DNA of 64,000 nt, taken from NCBI GenBank assembly GCA_023014365.1, contig JAEBUN010000057.1, forward strand, positions 1 to 64,000, given 5' to 3'. The stretch comes from Lepiota brunneoincarnata (lineage: Eukaryota; Basidiomycota; Agaricomycetes; Agaricales; Agaricaceae). Below the pieces are notes generated by a model. It worked only from the letters and a program-made list of their open reading frames with translations. It was not told the origin of the DNA and searched no databases. A program made the position numbers and the translations under genes. Of the stretch, positions 11,560-22,499 are shown piece by piece (the first letter of the stretch is position 1; each line of letters begins with the position of its first letter).

Positions 11560-11784
11560 ATGATGTTCAGAAGCGCTACCCTCTCCACCGCTCTCCTCAC
11601 TTTGTTCATCCTCGTCGCTCAAGTTACTCCGTCTCCCATCCCTTCACCGTTATCGGAAGTAGAGCATGTCGCCAATCTCATTCACCGAAGAACGGTAGAC
11701 ACGGTTCACTGGCCCAGTCGGCGTTGTGACCCTGAGGAGAGGTCCGAGTTGGAGGGACTCAGTCCAGACTGTGCTCCGATGTGA
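11560..11784 (+). CDS. Small secreted protein, unknown family
   Basis: A 74-residue protein with a clear signal peptide (MMFRSATLSTALLTLFIL, cut probably near residue 25 before SPIPSP). The mature part is short and charged, with two dibasic spots (HRR, SRR) and two cysteines, one in SRRCDP and one four residues from the end (DCAPM). A TATA box sits 59 bp upstream. It lies between the RRQL proteins but shares no repeat with them. The ER motif followed by a C-terminal Cys-x-x-x recalls basidiomycete pheromone precursors, but those lack signal peptides, so I do not call it one. Confidence 0.6.
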   Translation: MMFRSATLSTALLTLFILVAQVTPSPIPSPLSEVEHVANLIHRRTVDTVHWPSRRCDPEERSELEGLSPDCAPM

Positions 11785-12965
11785 TATTGACTTGTGGAAT
11801 CTGCTGGTGCGCATGTTATCCTGAATCGGTGGAGAGGATTCGTGGAGTTGAATGGTTGGCAGCCACAGGGATATCTGGACATATTTATCTATCTATTTGA
11901 TTCGCGTGTTAATGGACTGTATTTAAACCTGTTCAGCGTACCTACCGAAATACCCTGGTATAACATACCACCGACGGACTGTAGTCGTACGGTTCTGTAT
12001 CTCTAATATAACCTAGATTGCTGTGTAACTTGATAGTGCGCCCGCGAGGAAAAGCGCTCGCCTGCTCGCTGTGGCAGTGACTCTTCTTACATAGGCGTTT
12101 CTTGTATCGCTGGCTGCTCCTGCCCTACATGTGATCCGTCGTTGCGTCTGTGAACATGCGAATAATTTGTATAAGTGTTATTTGATGTTCAGGCTGCGAC
12201 CTCTCCCCCCCCCCACGGCTATCAATTTGGACATTTCATTTTACTAACCTCGTGCTCTTTTTGCCGCTCGTTCAGTACCTTTGAAGTTTGAGCCGCATTA
12301 TCAGCGCCTGGTACATCTCGTCAGCCTGGGATGTTTCGATGGCTAGAAGATTAGCGTGTGGAAACACTAAATACAGCCGAGTACGACAGACACTTGTTCG
12401 ATACGTGCTCGCTACCGGATGCCTGATGGTGACTCGCTAGGTGTTCTGTCGACAGCCTCTTCCAGGAGCGGAGTCACCGTGAGGACGTACGGTGACCCAA
12501 CACTAACTAGCGGCTGCATGGACATTGTTCTCCTTGGACTCGCCAGGCGGACAGGGTGTTGAAGATATGCGGGGTTCCATGGGTGCCGCTGACGTACTTT
12601 CGGACTATTTCTGGACATTGAATGCTATCCTTCTGGCGGATGACTCTGGCATTGGCGGCATTTTCGTTACTGTAGACTTTGCTCGCAAGCATCGAATGCC
12701 GTATTGATTATTTCGTCGGGTCTACTCTGTATCTCGAAAGGGTCGGGTACAGTCCCTCGATAAGCTATGGACGTGGTGACCTTGATACGGTCAGGTTGGT
12801 TACTACTATGGGCTATAGTGAGAAGACCGAGAGGGATCTGACCCCAGTCTCAGACACGGAGGAAGTGCTTTTGAATTTCCAACTCGTGGACTTCTAGCTC
12901 GGAGCCCAATCTAGTTCGCTTCGAAGCATATCCGATTACTTAAAGTTGAACCCAAATCGTCGTCA
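11785..12965. other. Intergenic, no gene recognised
   Basis: Short frames only (longest about 70 codons, at 12679-12897); none shows a signal peptide or known motif. Confidence 0.5.
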
Positions 12966-12972
12966 TATAAAT
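12966..12972 (+). promoter_or_regulatory. TATA box of secreted repeat protein 3
   Basis: TATAAAT 101 bp before the ATG at 13067, a spacing close to that of the two paralogs. Confidence 0.55.
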
Positions 12973-13066
12973 TGGTGTATGCAAAAAGTGAATGGTCCCC
13001 AACGAGAACGCTTGCGAAAGAACAGCATATTCGCTTTCAGCCCTCACATTCTCACTTGATTCAACC

Positions 13067-13534
13067 ATGCTTGGAAAAGCGTGTTTTGTCGCCCTCGTTT
13101 CTCTCGCCGTTTTCGTTCAGGCAGCACCCGTATCTCAGCTTAGCAGTGTCACTACAATCGTTACAACCGGACTTACAACGATAGGGGGCTTAGGAGGGGG
13201 AGGGGGAGAAGGGGAAGAACAACGTAGGCAACTTGCGGCGAAACCAAATGTCGGTCCGATTGGTGGTCCGCTTGGGCAGTTGCTTGGTGGAGGGATAGGA
13301 GGAGGGGGAGGAGGAGGTGGTGGTGGTGGTCTGTCTCTTCGTGCTGTGATGGATCCCGTTATTTGGGAGAGGCAGCCGGACGGGCCCCTTGATTCCGTTA
13401 CGGGGGCCGTTGCAAATTCGGGGGCAGATACTCAGGCGGGTGGCAGCCTCGGCAGTGGGACGCTCGCTTTTTCACCGGACACTCAGCTGGGTTCAGATGA
13501 TTTGTCGGCGTTACTGGGTTCATCTACTGGATAA
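13067..13534 (+). CDS. Secreted repeat protein, third paralog with degenerate sites
   Basis: A 155-residue relative of the 7203 and 9704 proteins: the signal peptide has the same pattern and FVQAAP end, followed by a QL.SVT stretch aligned with QLSGVTG of copy 1. One dibasic site remains (QRR-QLAA, 53-54). At the third-site position the basic pair has become Glu-Arg (DPVIWERQ against DPALWKRQ), so Kex2 cutting there is unlikely. It has long glycine runs (about 74-88) and a Ser/Gly/Asp-rich tail lacking in the others. The start is set by the signal peptide. It ends only 68 bp before the MAU2 start codon. Confidence 0.75.
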   Translation: MLGKACFVALVSLAVFVQAAPVSQLSSVTTIVTTGLTTIGGLGGGGGEGEEQRRQLAAKPNVGPIGGPLGQLLGGGIGGGGGGGGGGGLSLRAVMDPVIWERQPDGPLDSVTGAVANSGADTQAGGSLGSGTLAFSPDTQLGSDDLSALLGSSTG

Positions 13535-13602
13535 ATGTTGTTGTCACATACGCGATCTGTCACATAGTGTATGCAGTTGTCACTGTAATTATTGTCTTGA
13601 GA

Positions 13603-16311
13603 ATGGACGGCTCTCCTCGCTCAGCAAAGCGTCAGAGAACGGACAGTACACCTCCTCAGTTCACTCTACCAACACTGTTGCTCAGCTTACCAGCACTTCT
13701 GCTTCACCCTCCCACGCACCCAAGTCACGAACCCTCTCTTGCTCTTTCGTACCATGCGCTTAGCAAGTGTATAGCTATCACTTCTCTCGACAGTGTTGTC
13801 GAGTGCAGAGCCTTGACTGCACTCGCTGAGCTTGGCATTCAGATTGGGCCTGCATCCCGAGACATTCAAAACGACATCCAAAAGGCCATCACAAAAGCAG
13901 TAGGTGTTTCATGACATTTACCGCATAGAAACAGCTACCCACCCTCTAAATCAGTCCCTAGTTGCACAGAATGTATGACTCGCCGTTCCCCAATAACAAC
14001 AGCTCGTTGACCCGTTTCTTCCAGCTGCCTTCTCTCCAACTCTACCGAACCCACCTCGTCCGCCTCTCCTCTCAACTCGCCCTCGCCTCCGGAAACGCCA
14101 AGGCTGCTCAAAACAACCTCAAACGCTCACTCACGACCTTGACTCATACTGATCCCCCACACGTCCTCTATGCCACCCACCTCGCCCTCATTGCCAGCAT
14201 TAGCTCGCAGGGCTCCGACGAGACATCGAATACGATGAGATCCCTTGGTGCAATCAATGATCTCCACGAGCTCGCGTCAAAACGAGCGCACCAACATATC
14301 CTTCAACTCGTGTCTGTCTTGCGACTACGTGCGCTTATGCGATCCGGTTTGTGGAATGAGGTTGGCGAAAGTCTCGATGCGGCGGAAAGTGTGTTGCACA
14401 TGAGGGAAACACTCGAAACTCGTGCAGACGACAAAGGCAAAACACCCGAAACCCCTGCGCTGACTCGGGTCGTTCCCACCGGACCACCTTCGCCACCGTC
14501 CTCTGTCAATGCCCCAACGCGATCGTCATTTGAGTATGCTCTTATTATTCATACACTCATATTGGGTGTTATTTTCCATACATACACTGGAGATTCGAGC
14601 CTTGCGAACCCGAGGCTGAAGTGGTTGCATGAGCTTTTGGACTTGCAGTTGCCTCACTTTCCGAAAACTGGGATATTTGAGGTGTGGGGTTTACTTGAAA
14701 TGGTTGTTCATATGCACTACTAACAAGTCATTGACAGATTCCTTTTGCAAATGCTCCGCCTCTCTACTACCAACTTACCCATCCGAGGATCATTTATGTT
14801 CTTGGGTTTCTTGTGTCGAGTCTTGCGAAACGTGATTTGGTCGGGAGGAAGCCGAAGAAAAAGGTTTTTGCGACTGAAGGGATCAATGCGGTTGATAAGG
14901 AGTTAGGGAAGGAACTCGCTTGTAAGTATTTGGAAACGTTCCCCGCATACATGGGCTTATCGTGGCTCAGTTCCGACATGGGCGTCCATATATGCTGTCC
15001 AAGAGGCTGACTATAGATTGAAGAAAATCCGGGCTGACCTAATGTGCGAGCTCATTGGGGTAATGTTGGCCTCCGTCTCTCAAAGCGCTCTTTCTAAGAG
15101 ATCCATTTCCAGGCTTGTATCATCCGCAGCGAATTTGACAGTGCCGAGCGCGTACGTCCACCTATCTCCAACCACAGAACGAATACACCACTCATTTCTT
15201 CTCTCCCCTCAGTCGATCGACGAGCTGATCTCGTATACACGTACACATAATATTTTCCCTTCATACGTCGCTCGGATTACACTTCACGAAGCCCAGTTGG
15301 CACACGCGTTGAACAAACCCAAGCGGGCATTACAATGTTACCAAGTCGCCGCGTGGTTATCACGCAAGCGCTTCGGGCAGCCGCAGCAGCACCGTGGTCG
15401 AACGTCTCATATACCTGACGCTAACGCTGACGTTGCTGCTACTGCGATGCTTGATACGACAACAGACGGTGAAGAGGATCCGTGGATTAATGCGGCTGCG
15501 CGGGCGGGTGAGCTGTGGTTGCGTATTGGGCTTGTCCGGCGAATGGTGTCAAGTACGGAGGGTGAGGAAGATAGAGAAAAAGAGATGGAGGAGCTTAGGA
15601 GGATTGGGGTTGGAGTTACGAGAGATTGTCGTGAGTTTGGTGGAACACTTGAAGCTATTGCAGAGGTGCTGGAGGGTTGTCTTACGAAGGAGTTTGTCAA
15701 GGCCAAGTGCGTATTTCTTTGTGTGCCCTCTCATCGCGGTTCCTCACCGAGTCATGTATAGAACACACCTCCGACGCGCGTTGAACCTCTCGACTACCTC
15801 GCAGGATAACCACCTTCGAGCATTGGTGTTGTCATTTATCGCGTCGCATTATTTGCATACGTCAAATCAGAATGCGGAGAAGATGTTGGAGACAGCGGAG
15901 AACCTCGCAGCGGGGTTGTGTGCTCAACCAAAGCAGGCGAAGGCTAAGGTGCAGGTACAGGTACAGGGCCCGGATGCTACTGGTATCAACTCCAAGAGCA
16001 CACTGCCTGGATCAAGTTTGGCTGGTGGGGATAATGCCAATGATGGAATGGGGAATGTGCATTTGAGGCTGTGGATTGGGGAGCGGTTCTTGGGTATGTG
16101 CTTGATTTTTTTTGGATCTAATTTTTGCTGATGGGTTCGGTTGATGGTTACCAATGGCCGGTGGTGGTCTTGGGGATGACCTCTTCTCTTTCGCTCCCTT
16201 GACGATGCAGAGCTTTATAACCGGGCTGGGAATGAGGAGGGTGCTAGGGTCCAGGCTGCGAAGAATAAGAGGTTGGTGGAGGCTGTTGGGAGGACTGAGG
16301 TTAGGGGATAG
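13603..16311 (+). CDS. MAU2: Cohesin loading factor MAU2/Scc4
   Basis: Nine exons give a 736-residue TPR-type protein: 13603-13899, 13955-13972, 14025-14681, 14738-14921, 14971-15059, 15113-15151, 15213-15706, 15762-16093, 16211-16311. All junctions are GT-AG and keep frame, including an 18-nt micro-exon (SLVAQN). Recognised blocks of the Scc4/Mau2 family are SLQLYRTHLVRLSSQLALA, LPHFPKTGIFE, RKPKKKVFATEGI, ITLHEAQLAHALNKPKRA, LQCYQVAAWLS, NHLRALVLSFIASHYLHTS and LRLWIGERFLELYNRAGNE. With Scc2/NIPBL it loads cohesin on chromatin in the nucleus. The N-terminus (MDGSPRSAKRQRTD) is basic. It is the apparent source of many decayed fragments between 21 and 38 kb. Confidence 0.9.
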
Positions 16312-17124
16312 TTGCCTGGTGGGGACGTTTATTGGGGGTGAGTTATTGGTGCTACTCGTTTTTGCTGCAGTGCCTGACGTGTCCACAAAAATACAGCGCT
16401 CAACTTTGACTTTGTCGTGTGACTTGTTTTTCTTTTTCAGTTACATCGGGACTGCCTTTTTTTTTTGAGACCACTTTGTAATCGCTACTTGTATTCCGTA
16501 GATGTTGCTCTTGCGAGGACACTCAGGCGCTGCGCGTAGTCCAAGGAATCACTCGTGTTTGCGGTGTGCCTCGGGCCCGAGCCGCAAAACAACGCTCGGG
16601 GAGCAAATCTGGACCACAGCAGGCCTTGGATCACCCCTATGCTAATCTTGTAGAAGACGAATAATGGGTGGCACGTGGGGTGTAGCGCTTGTCAGCCTCG
16701 GAGGTATCACCACGTGGACTCCACCCGGATTCCGCAGTGCGGTGTTCTATCTTAGGACAGTCTGTCTTTTCAATGTTCAATAGATGTTTACCCACCGAAA
16801 TTAGACCGTGGATCTTACCAAGAGGTTTGCTTCGTGCTCTAAAAGATGGCCATATGTTCTCCGGGATGGCAGATTTACAAAGAACATGATAATGCTTGGT
16901 GACGGTGGGTGAACTCCGTACTGAGCTATAACTTTTCATCTCCGAATTTGATTTTGATAGACCACGCGTGCGGGAGAACAGCGATCATGATGCGTATCAT
17001 TCTGCTGCGCATCAGTTATTTGTTGAGCTGTGCAAAACGAGTCATAACCACGGCTGCTTATCGGTATTTAGGCAGCTTCAAAATATCATGGTTGAAGCAA
17101 AAACAGAAAGACACTTACTTCTTA
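16312..17124. other. MAU2 3' flank and PTP 5' region
   Basis: The part at about 16495-16600 (GAGGACACTCAGGCG..CCAAGGAATCA) resembles segments that accompany MAU2 fragments further right, so duplicated units carried this flank. No additional gene recognised. Confidence 0.5.
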
Positions 17125-18259
17125 ATGACGACAAACCAATCCATCCCGCTTGATCCACCCTTTGTTCAAGTCGAGGGGGTATTCAACTTCCGTGGCGTAG
17201 GAGGCTATTCGATATCTTCTGACCCGACTCTGCGGGTCCGGTCGAACCTTTTGTTCCGTTCCGGGGAGCTTACGGGTATCACTAATGACGGAGCGGAGAC
17301 TTTGACTTCTCTTGGCATCAACAGGGTCATTGATCTCCGTTCCGAGACGGAGATCGGCAAGTGGAAAACGCCTTCGCCTCATTTGATGGGTATCAAGATC
17401 GACCATATGCCGGTTAGTAGGGAGGTCAGGATGGACCATGAGTATCTCACCGCGAAGTAAATCCGTTGCTCCTTCTCTTTGTGGTTCAAGTGCCCTGACA
17501 TGTTGTTCTGCTAGCCTTCAGCGATTCGAGACGGACGAACTGAATGTGAGTGACAAGTCCCTATTCGAGGAGAGCGCCGCCCACTCACGGTGTAGTTGTG
17601 TTGCAGACTTTCGTCATGGAATATGGAGATTTCCTGAAGCTACTCGGACCATCTCTTGAAGCTACAATACGCCATATACTCGAAAATCCAGACCATCCTC
17701 CCCTGATCCACTGTACAGGTATATTGTGTAGCCTTGCACCTTATATATATATATATCTGCTCTAATTCCTCCTCATTTTCAGCTGGAAAGGATCGTACAG
17801 GCATGATTGTGGCTGTGATACTTCTCGTGAGCATGAAAATGCAGTCCCCTCCTTTCGTGCTCATATTATTGACAAAGTTTTCACCCACAGCTTTTGGGCG
17901 TATCCGAAACCGACATCGCCGAAGAATATGCACTGACGACCGTTGGCTTGAAACCTGCATACGAGTTGCTCACGGCACGTTTATCCAAGGTTGAGGCGTT
18001 TCGAAATAATCTTGCTGGCGCGCATAATATGGGTTCTTCGAGGTAGGATGTGTACCGCTCCCACACGCTCTGTAACATGCAATATTTCTCATTTTTGCCC
18101 TTCACCAGGGTCGAAACTATGTTGGCCGTGTGTGGAATGATTCGAGAAGTCTATGGTGACGTAGAGGGATACGTCCTCAACCATACCTCACTTACTCGAG
18201 AGGATATTACTGCTTTACGAGAGAAGACACTTGTCAAGGATTCCGAACTTTCTGTGTAA
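17125..18259 (+). CDS. Tyrosine phosphatase, Y_phosphatase3 (IphP-like) family
   Basis: Six exons (17125-17456, 17515-17545, 17607-17718, 17783-17826, 17891-18042, 18109-18259) join in frame to 273 residues. The N-terminal block FNFRGVGGY..RSNLLFRSGEL and the LGINRVIDLRSETE stretch are typical of fungal Y_phosphatase3 proteins. Splicing exons 3 and 4 creates the catalytic loop HCTAGKDRTG (Cys nucleophile and Arg of HCxxGKDRT), followed by hydrophobic MIVAVILLLLGV. The C-terminal half (LTREDITALRE end) matches the helical tail of the family. These enzymes dephosphorylate Tyr or phosphoinositides in the cytosol; the substrate is not known. The start at 17125 is chosen because the conserved domain begins 14 residues later. 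Confidence 0.88.
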
Positions 18260-18686
18260 CTTATAGTCGCGTACACTTCTCGTCAATAGAGCTAGGCAGG
18301 GCACCTTTCTAGGAATGTGAGAATACAGAGAGCGGACAGGGCATTTGTGAAAGGGATCCGTCGGAGACTTTGCTGTTGGGGTAAGCACCACTCAGATAAT
18401 CACGGCGTTGTAACAAAGTTACATGATACTGAGAGTAGGTGGTAGCTCTCGTCCACAGTGTTATGTTGGACACGTCTACCCACTGCTAGGATATCCGCCC
18501 TTGTTCAGAGTCAAAACATTTGATAGATTTCTGCAACGATAGGAAAACACAAGTACAAAGATCCAAGCCACATTCAGGTTACAAATCACATTGTCATAAC
18601 ATTCATATTCGTAGTACTGAGCCAATTCCTTCGGAGAAGACCGTTACCAGGACGTAAACCCGCTGGGAGTATTGCTACTCCAGACC

Positions 18687-19079
18687 CTAGGCATAGCACT
18701 CTGCATTCGGGTCACAATTGGAGTCCTCATTGCAGTGCACTGTTTTCTGGATCCAGCACCAGGAAGAATGCTCGGCGTTAAGCCACTTCCAGCAGCTGTG
18801 GGGCCAAACCCCGCTGCCGCAGTGAGCTTCGTATGGACCACCGGTGGGGGCAGGAGCTGAACTGTTGCACCTGGCTCAGAAAAAATGAAATAGACCAAGG
18901 GAAAATGATCAAGCTCACACTTGGGGTGGGCGTGCAGCACCCTCAGGCCCATCGGGCCCTTTGGCATCGTAGGGTCCAACGGGCTTGTTAGACTCGTCGG
19001 GGTGAGGTCCCGGGAGGGCACTCGTCAAGGGAGACATGGCGATCAAAGTGGTGAAAGCAATGAGGATGGCAGTACGCAT
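18687..19079 (-). CDS. Cysteine-rich small secreted protein, copy A
   Basis: Two exons (19079-18919 and 18870-18687; 48-nt intron, donor GTGAGC, acceptor CCAG) give 114 residues. The signal peptide (about 20 residues, MRTAILIAFTTLIAMSPL) is followed by a Gly/Pro/Asp-rich segment (GPYDAKGPDGPEG) and a domain with seven cysteines: CNSS, HCG, SCWKW, WCW, HCN, NCDPNAEC. It ends AECYA and stop. There are three paralogs (20450, 27472, 30387); this one lies in the left arm of the inverted repeat. No known domain is recognised; an effector-like or apoplastic role is only an inference from size, secretion and cysteines. Confidence 0.8.
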
Positions 19080-19167
19080 GATGGTGGATGTTTCGTGGCG
19101 AGTTTGAACTCTGTGGTCTGGATAACTTGTAGACAAGTTGAGTAGGTCGGCCTAATTTCCATGGCCC

Positions 19168-19174
19168 TTTTATA
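19168..19174 (-). promoter_or_regulatory. TATA box of secreted protein copy A
   Basis: TATAAAA on the minus strand about 90 bp before the ATG; the same box and nearly the same spacing occur before copies B, C and D. Confidence 0.65.
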
Positions 19175-19573
19175 GGCTTTCTGTTATCTATGGACTGTTT
19201 GGTTCTAAGCATGATTAACACCAAACGGCTGCAGCAAGGTCACAGAAGAGCCGGTTACATTGTCATTGTCATGTGGAGCGAATAGAGCTCAGGTTGGATT
19301 CATGCATCCTGCCACAAGTTCGTTAGCATGTAGCGTAAAGTAGTGCGGTCTACTCATGTCAGGTCAGATGGACGACGTTGCACAGAGGCCGCTTCCACAC
19401 AAGGCTAGCACAGTATATGTGCGCGAGGTGTGGCGGCGTGGACATGCGAGATGGAAACCCAAGTCTCGAGAGGCCATGCCGTAACGCTGCCATTGTCGAT
19501 GGGACTATTGACATTCATTCGGAAGTAAGTACCTTGTCACCTGCTGCGTCTCTTTTATCATACGGAGGGAGGT

Positions 19574-19948
19574 ACAGGCTGCCAGAAGGAATGGAAACGG
19601 GGTTTCCCAATAGAATTATCCGCCAAAGTTCGTAATCTCTATATAGTACTCATAGCGAATACGTCTACGAACACCGTGAGGTGCGCGAACCCCAACCAGT
19701 TAGTCCAACGGATCGGTACCGTTATTGGGGCACTACATGCATTGTAGGTAGCCTCAGTCAAACCAAGTGACCAAATCAGTTCCATGATCCGTGCATATAT
19801 CAACATCATATTAGGGAAATGTATGATTGTAGACAGATCATGATATCTTCAAAGGTACTTGGTACACACAAACAGCGAGAATCCACCTCGGGCATTACAG
19901 GAAGGCAGCTTTCCCGGGAAGAGATCATCACTAGAGCCACCGTATTCT
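19574..19948. other. Spacer of the inverted repeat
   Basis: About 375 bp between the two arms; no gene seen. Confidence 0.6.
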
Positions 19949-20354
19949 AGGCCTGGGCCTTCCTTCTTATGACAAAAGAGATGCAGCAGGTGACAAGATA
20001 CCTCTGAATGAATATCAATAGGCCCAGCCCACCGACCACGGCAGCGTTATGGCATGGCCTCTCGAGACTTGGGTTTCCATCTCGCATGTCCACGCCGCCA
20101 CACCTCGCTGTGCTAACCGTGTGTAGAAGCGGCCTCTGCGCAACGCCGTCCATTTGACATGACTTGAGTTGACCGCAATGCTCTGTACTACATGCTAGAG
20201 AGAATGCGCACTTGTGGCAGCGTGCATGAATGCAAGTTGGGTTCTATTCGCTCCACATGACAATGACAATGTAACCGGCTCTTCTGTGACACTACTGCAG
20301 CCGTTTGGTGTTAATCATGCTTAGAGCCGAATGGTCCATAGATAACAGAAAACC

Positions 20355-20361
20355 TATAAAA
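20355..20361 (+). promoter_or_regulatory. TATA box of secreted protein copy B
   Basis: TATAAAA 95 bp before the ATG at 20450, within a conserved CCTATAAAAGGGCCATGGAA context. Confidence 0.65.
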
Positions 20362-20449
20362 GGGCCATGGAAATTAGGCCGACCTACTCAACTTGTCTAC
20401 AAGTTATTGAGACCACAGAACTGAAACTCGACACGAAACATCCATCATC

Positions 20450-20839
20450 ATGCGTACTGCCATCCTCATTGCTTTCACCTCTTTGATCGCCATGTCTCCA
20501 TTGACGAGTGCCCTCCCGGGACCACATCCCGACGAGTCTAACAAACCCGTTGGACCCTACGATGCCAAAGGGCCCGATGGGCCTGACGGTGCTGCACGCC
20601 CACCCCAAGTGTGAGCTTGTTCATTTTTCCTTGGTCTATTTCATTTTTTCTGAGCCAGGTGCAACAGTTCTGTTCCCGCCCCCACCGGTGGTCCATACGA
20701 AGCTCACTGTGGGACCACGTTTTACCCCCACAGCTGCTGGAAGTGGCTTAACGCTGAGCATTCTTCCTGGTGCTGGATCCAGAAAACAGTGTACTGCAAT
20801 AAGGACTCCGATTGTGACCCGAACGCAGAGTGCTACTAG
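20450..20839 (+). CDS. Cysteine-rich small secreted protein, copy B
   Basis: Exons 20450-20610 and 20659-20839 with a 48-nt intron; 113 residues. Signal peptide, Gly/Pro/Asp-rich spacer (VGPYDAKGPDGPDGAAR) and the seven-cysteine domain with EAHCG, SCWKWLNAEHSSWCW, VYCNKDSDCDPNAECY. Two adjacent TAG codons end it. The same frame after the stops reads VWSGNTPSGFVAWCRSSPEL and ELAQYYEYECYDKV, which looks like former or extended coding sequence. Confidence 0.82.
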
Positions 20840-21369
20840 TAGGTCTGGAGTGGCAATACTCCCAGCGGGTTTGTGGCTTGGTGTCGGTCTTCTCCGGAAT
20901 TGGCTCAGTACTACGAATATGAATGTTATGACAAAGTGATGTGTAACCTGAATGTGGCTTGGATCTTTGTACTTGTGTTTTCCTATCGTTGCAGAAATCT
21001 ATCAAAACCTTTGACTTCGAACAAAAGTGGATATCCTAGCAGTGGATAGATATGCCCAGCATAACATTGCGGGTGAGGGCCGCCACCTACTCTCAGTATC
21101 GTGTAGCTTTGATACAATGCCGGGATCGTCTGAGTGGTACTTATCCAACAAAGTATCCGATGGATCCCTTTCACAAATGACCATCCGCTCTCTGTATTTT
21201 CGCATTCCTAGAAAGGTGACCTTGTCTAGCTCTGTTGACGAGATGTACGCACCTACAACTTTCATTTCCATTCTGTAGCAGCACGTTTCCTAAGAGACAC
21301 ACTTCCGGACTTGCGTTATCTAAAGCGAATTTAAGCTTCCATTCCCCGCCACAGTTCCTCATTAATTGA

Positions 21370-21870
21370 ATGTGTACAGTGGAACACACCCTCCTACATG
21401 CACAAAATCTGCCCACTGCCTCGCATGACGCTCACGCTCGGGCGGTGGTGTTAACATTGGTTGCATTATGCTTATGCACAAATGACACAAAAAAGACATT
21501 AGAGAAAGCCACGAGCCTCGCGGCCGGGCTTGGTGCACAACTGAGGTGGCCAGGATCCAGCATACAGTTGTGCGGCGTTGTCAGTCCAAAAACACGCTAC
21601 CGGTCAGTAACAATGTCGTGAATGTCAATGGAGTAGGAATTACGCATCTACTGACGGTGTGGACTAGGGAGCAGTTCTTGGGTATGTGCTTCACGTTTTG
21701 CTTTAGTCCATCTCATCCCGCCGATGGATCGACGGTTGCCAATTGAGGTGCCCTTGGGCGGGTCATTTCCTTCGCTCCTGCGACAATATAAAGCCGTACG
21801 ACTGAGCTGGGGGTAAGGAAGTTGCCGGTAGGACCGGGGTTGGAGAATGGTCGATAGGTTTCCTGCGTGA
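21370..21870 (+). pseudogene. MAU2 fragment 1 (exons 8-9, decayed)
   Basis: Matches MAU2 from the start of exon 8 (ACACACCTCC..) through LEKATSLAAGLGAQ, a REQFLG-like end with a GGTATGTG donor, and a degraded last exon (AAGCCGTACGACTGAGCTGG against AGCTTTATAACCGGGCTGG). Several frame breaks; not functional. Confidence 0.7.
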
Positions 21871-21929
21871 TTACCGGCGGGACGGTAGAGGATTATTCCT
21901 GGTGAGTTTTCGATGTCGCTTGCCTGGGT

Positions 21930-22460
21930 GGTACAGTGCTTGATGCAACTAGGGTTGCAGCACTTGTAGTCATCTATGCTCAACCACATTGCGGCCGTGA
22001 TTATTTGGGACCGTTTGTGGCCTACTACCTGCGCTCGGACGCATACACTCCCCTGTGCTATTAGCCCTTTGAGGACATGCGAATACAGAACCCAAGAAAT
22101 CATCCTCGTTGATGATATGGCATATCCCTCAACCTCAGGGACATTGTGGCCTTAGATTGTCGCGTCTCGCGCAAAATCTCGTTTCTACCCTAGTGAAGCG
22201 GAAGGTATGACTGACAACGATCGCCAATTAAGGTCATGCAAGGGATTGCCGGAACATTGAGGAGTCCAGGGCATTGGTAGTGTCAGGCCTGCTGCTCTGC
22301 ACATTGGGGACGTTGCCGATAGCGCAATAAGAATCCACCCTCGGCACTATGTTTGTCACCACCGACCAATTACGTCGCTATATTCCCTTGTTGAATACGC
22401 AGGGATAAGGCAACCCTTGCCAGTCTCTAGGGTGCAGCTTGGCCTCGACCGTGGAGAAAA
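21930..22460 (+). repeat. Dispersed repeat Z, copy 1
   Basis: Resembles 28205-28560, 31180-31480 and, in part, 24790-24960 and 35770-36190. Shared landmarks: CCCTTTGAGGACA, AACCCAAG.AATCAT, the GGTCATGCAAGGGATT stretch and GAATACGCAGGGA.AAG. No coding sense seen. Confidence 0.6.
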
Positions 22461-22499
22461 GAATGGCAAATACATGGGTCTTTTCGTTTCACATGTCAC

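Larger units (their letters stand above)
18270..19573 (+). repeat. Left arm of a large inverted repeat
   Basis: Reverse-complement of 19949-21250 with substitutions and small indels over about 1.3 kb. Anchors are the GAGAGCGGA..GGATCC stretch (left 18329, right about 21185), the secreted-protein gene and the GGTGACAAG/CTTGTCACC inner edge. Confidence 0.85.
19949..21250 (+). repeat. Right arm of the large inverted repeat
   Basis: Mirror copy of 18270-19573 containing secreted-protein copy B; the arms differ by scattered substitutions and indels, so the duplication is not recent. Confidence 0.85.

Noticed and set aside
11770..11784. CaaX box (CAPM) as evidence for a mating pheromone
   Set aside because: Pheromone precursors have no signal peptide and Pro is not expected inside the box; kept only as a low-interest observation.
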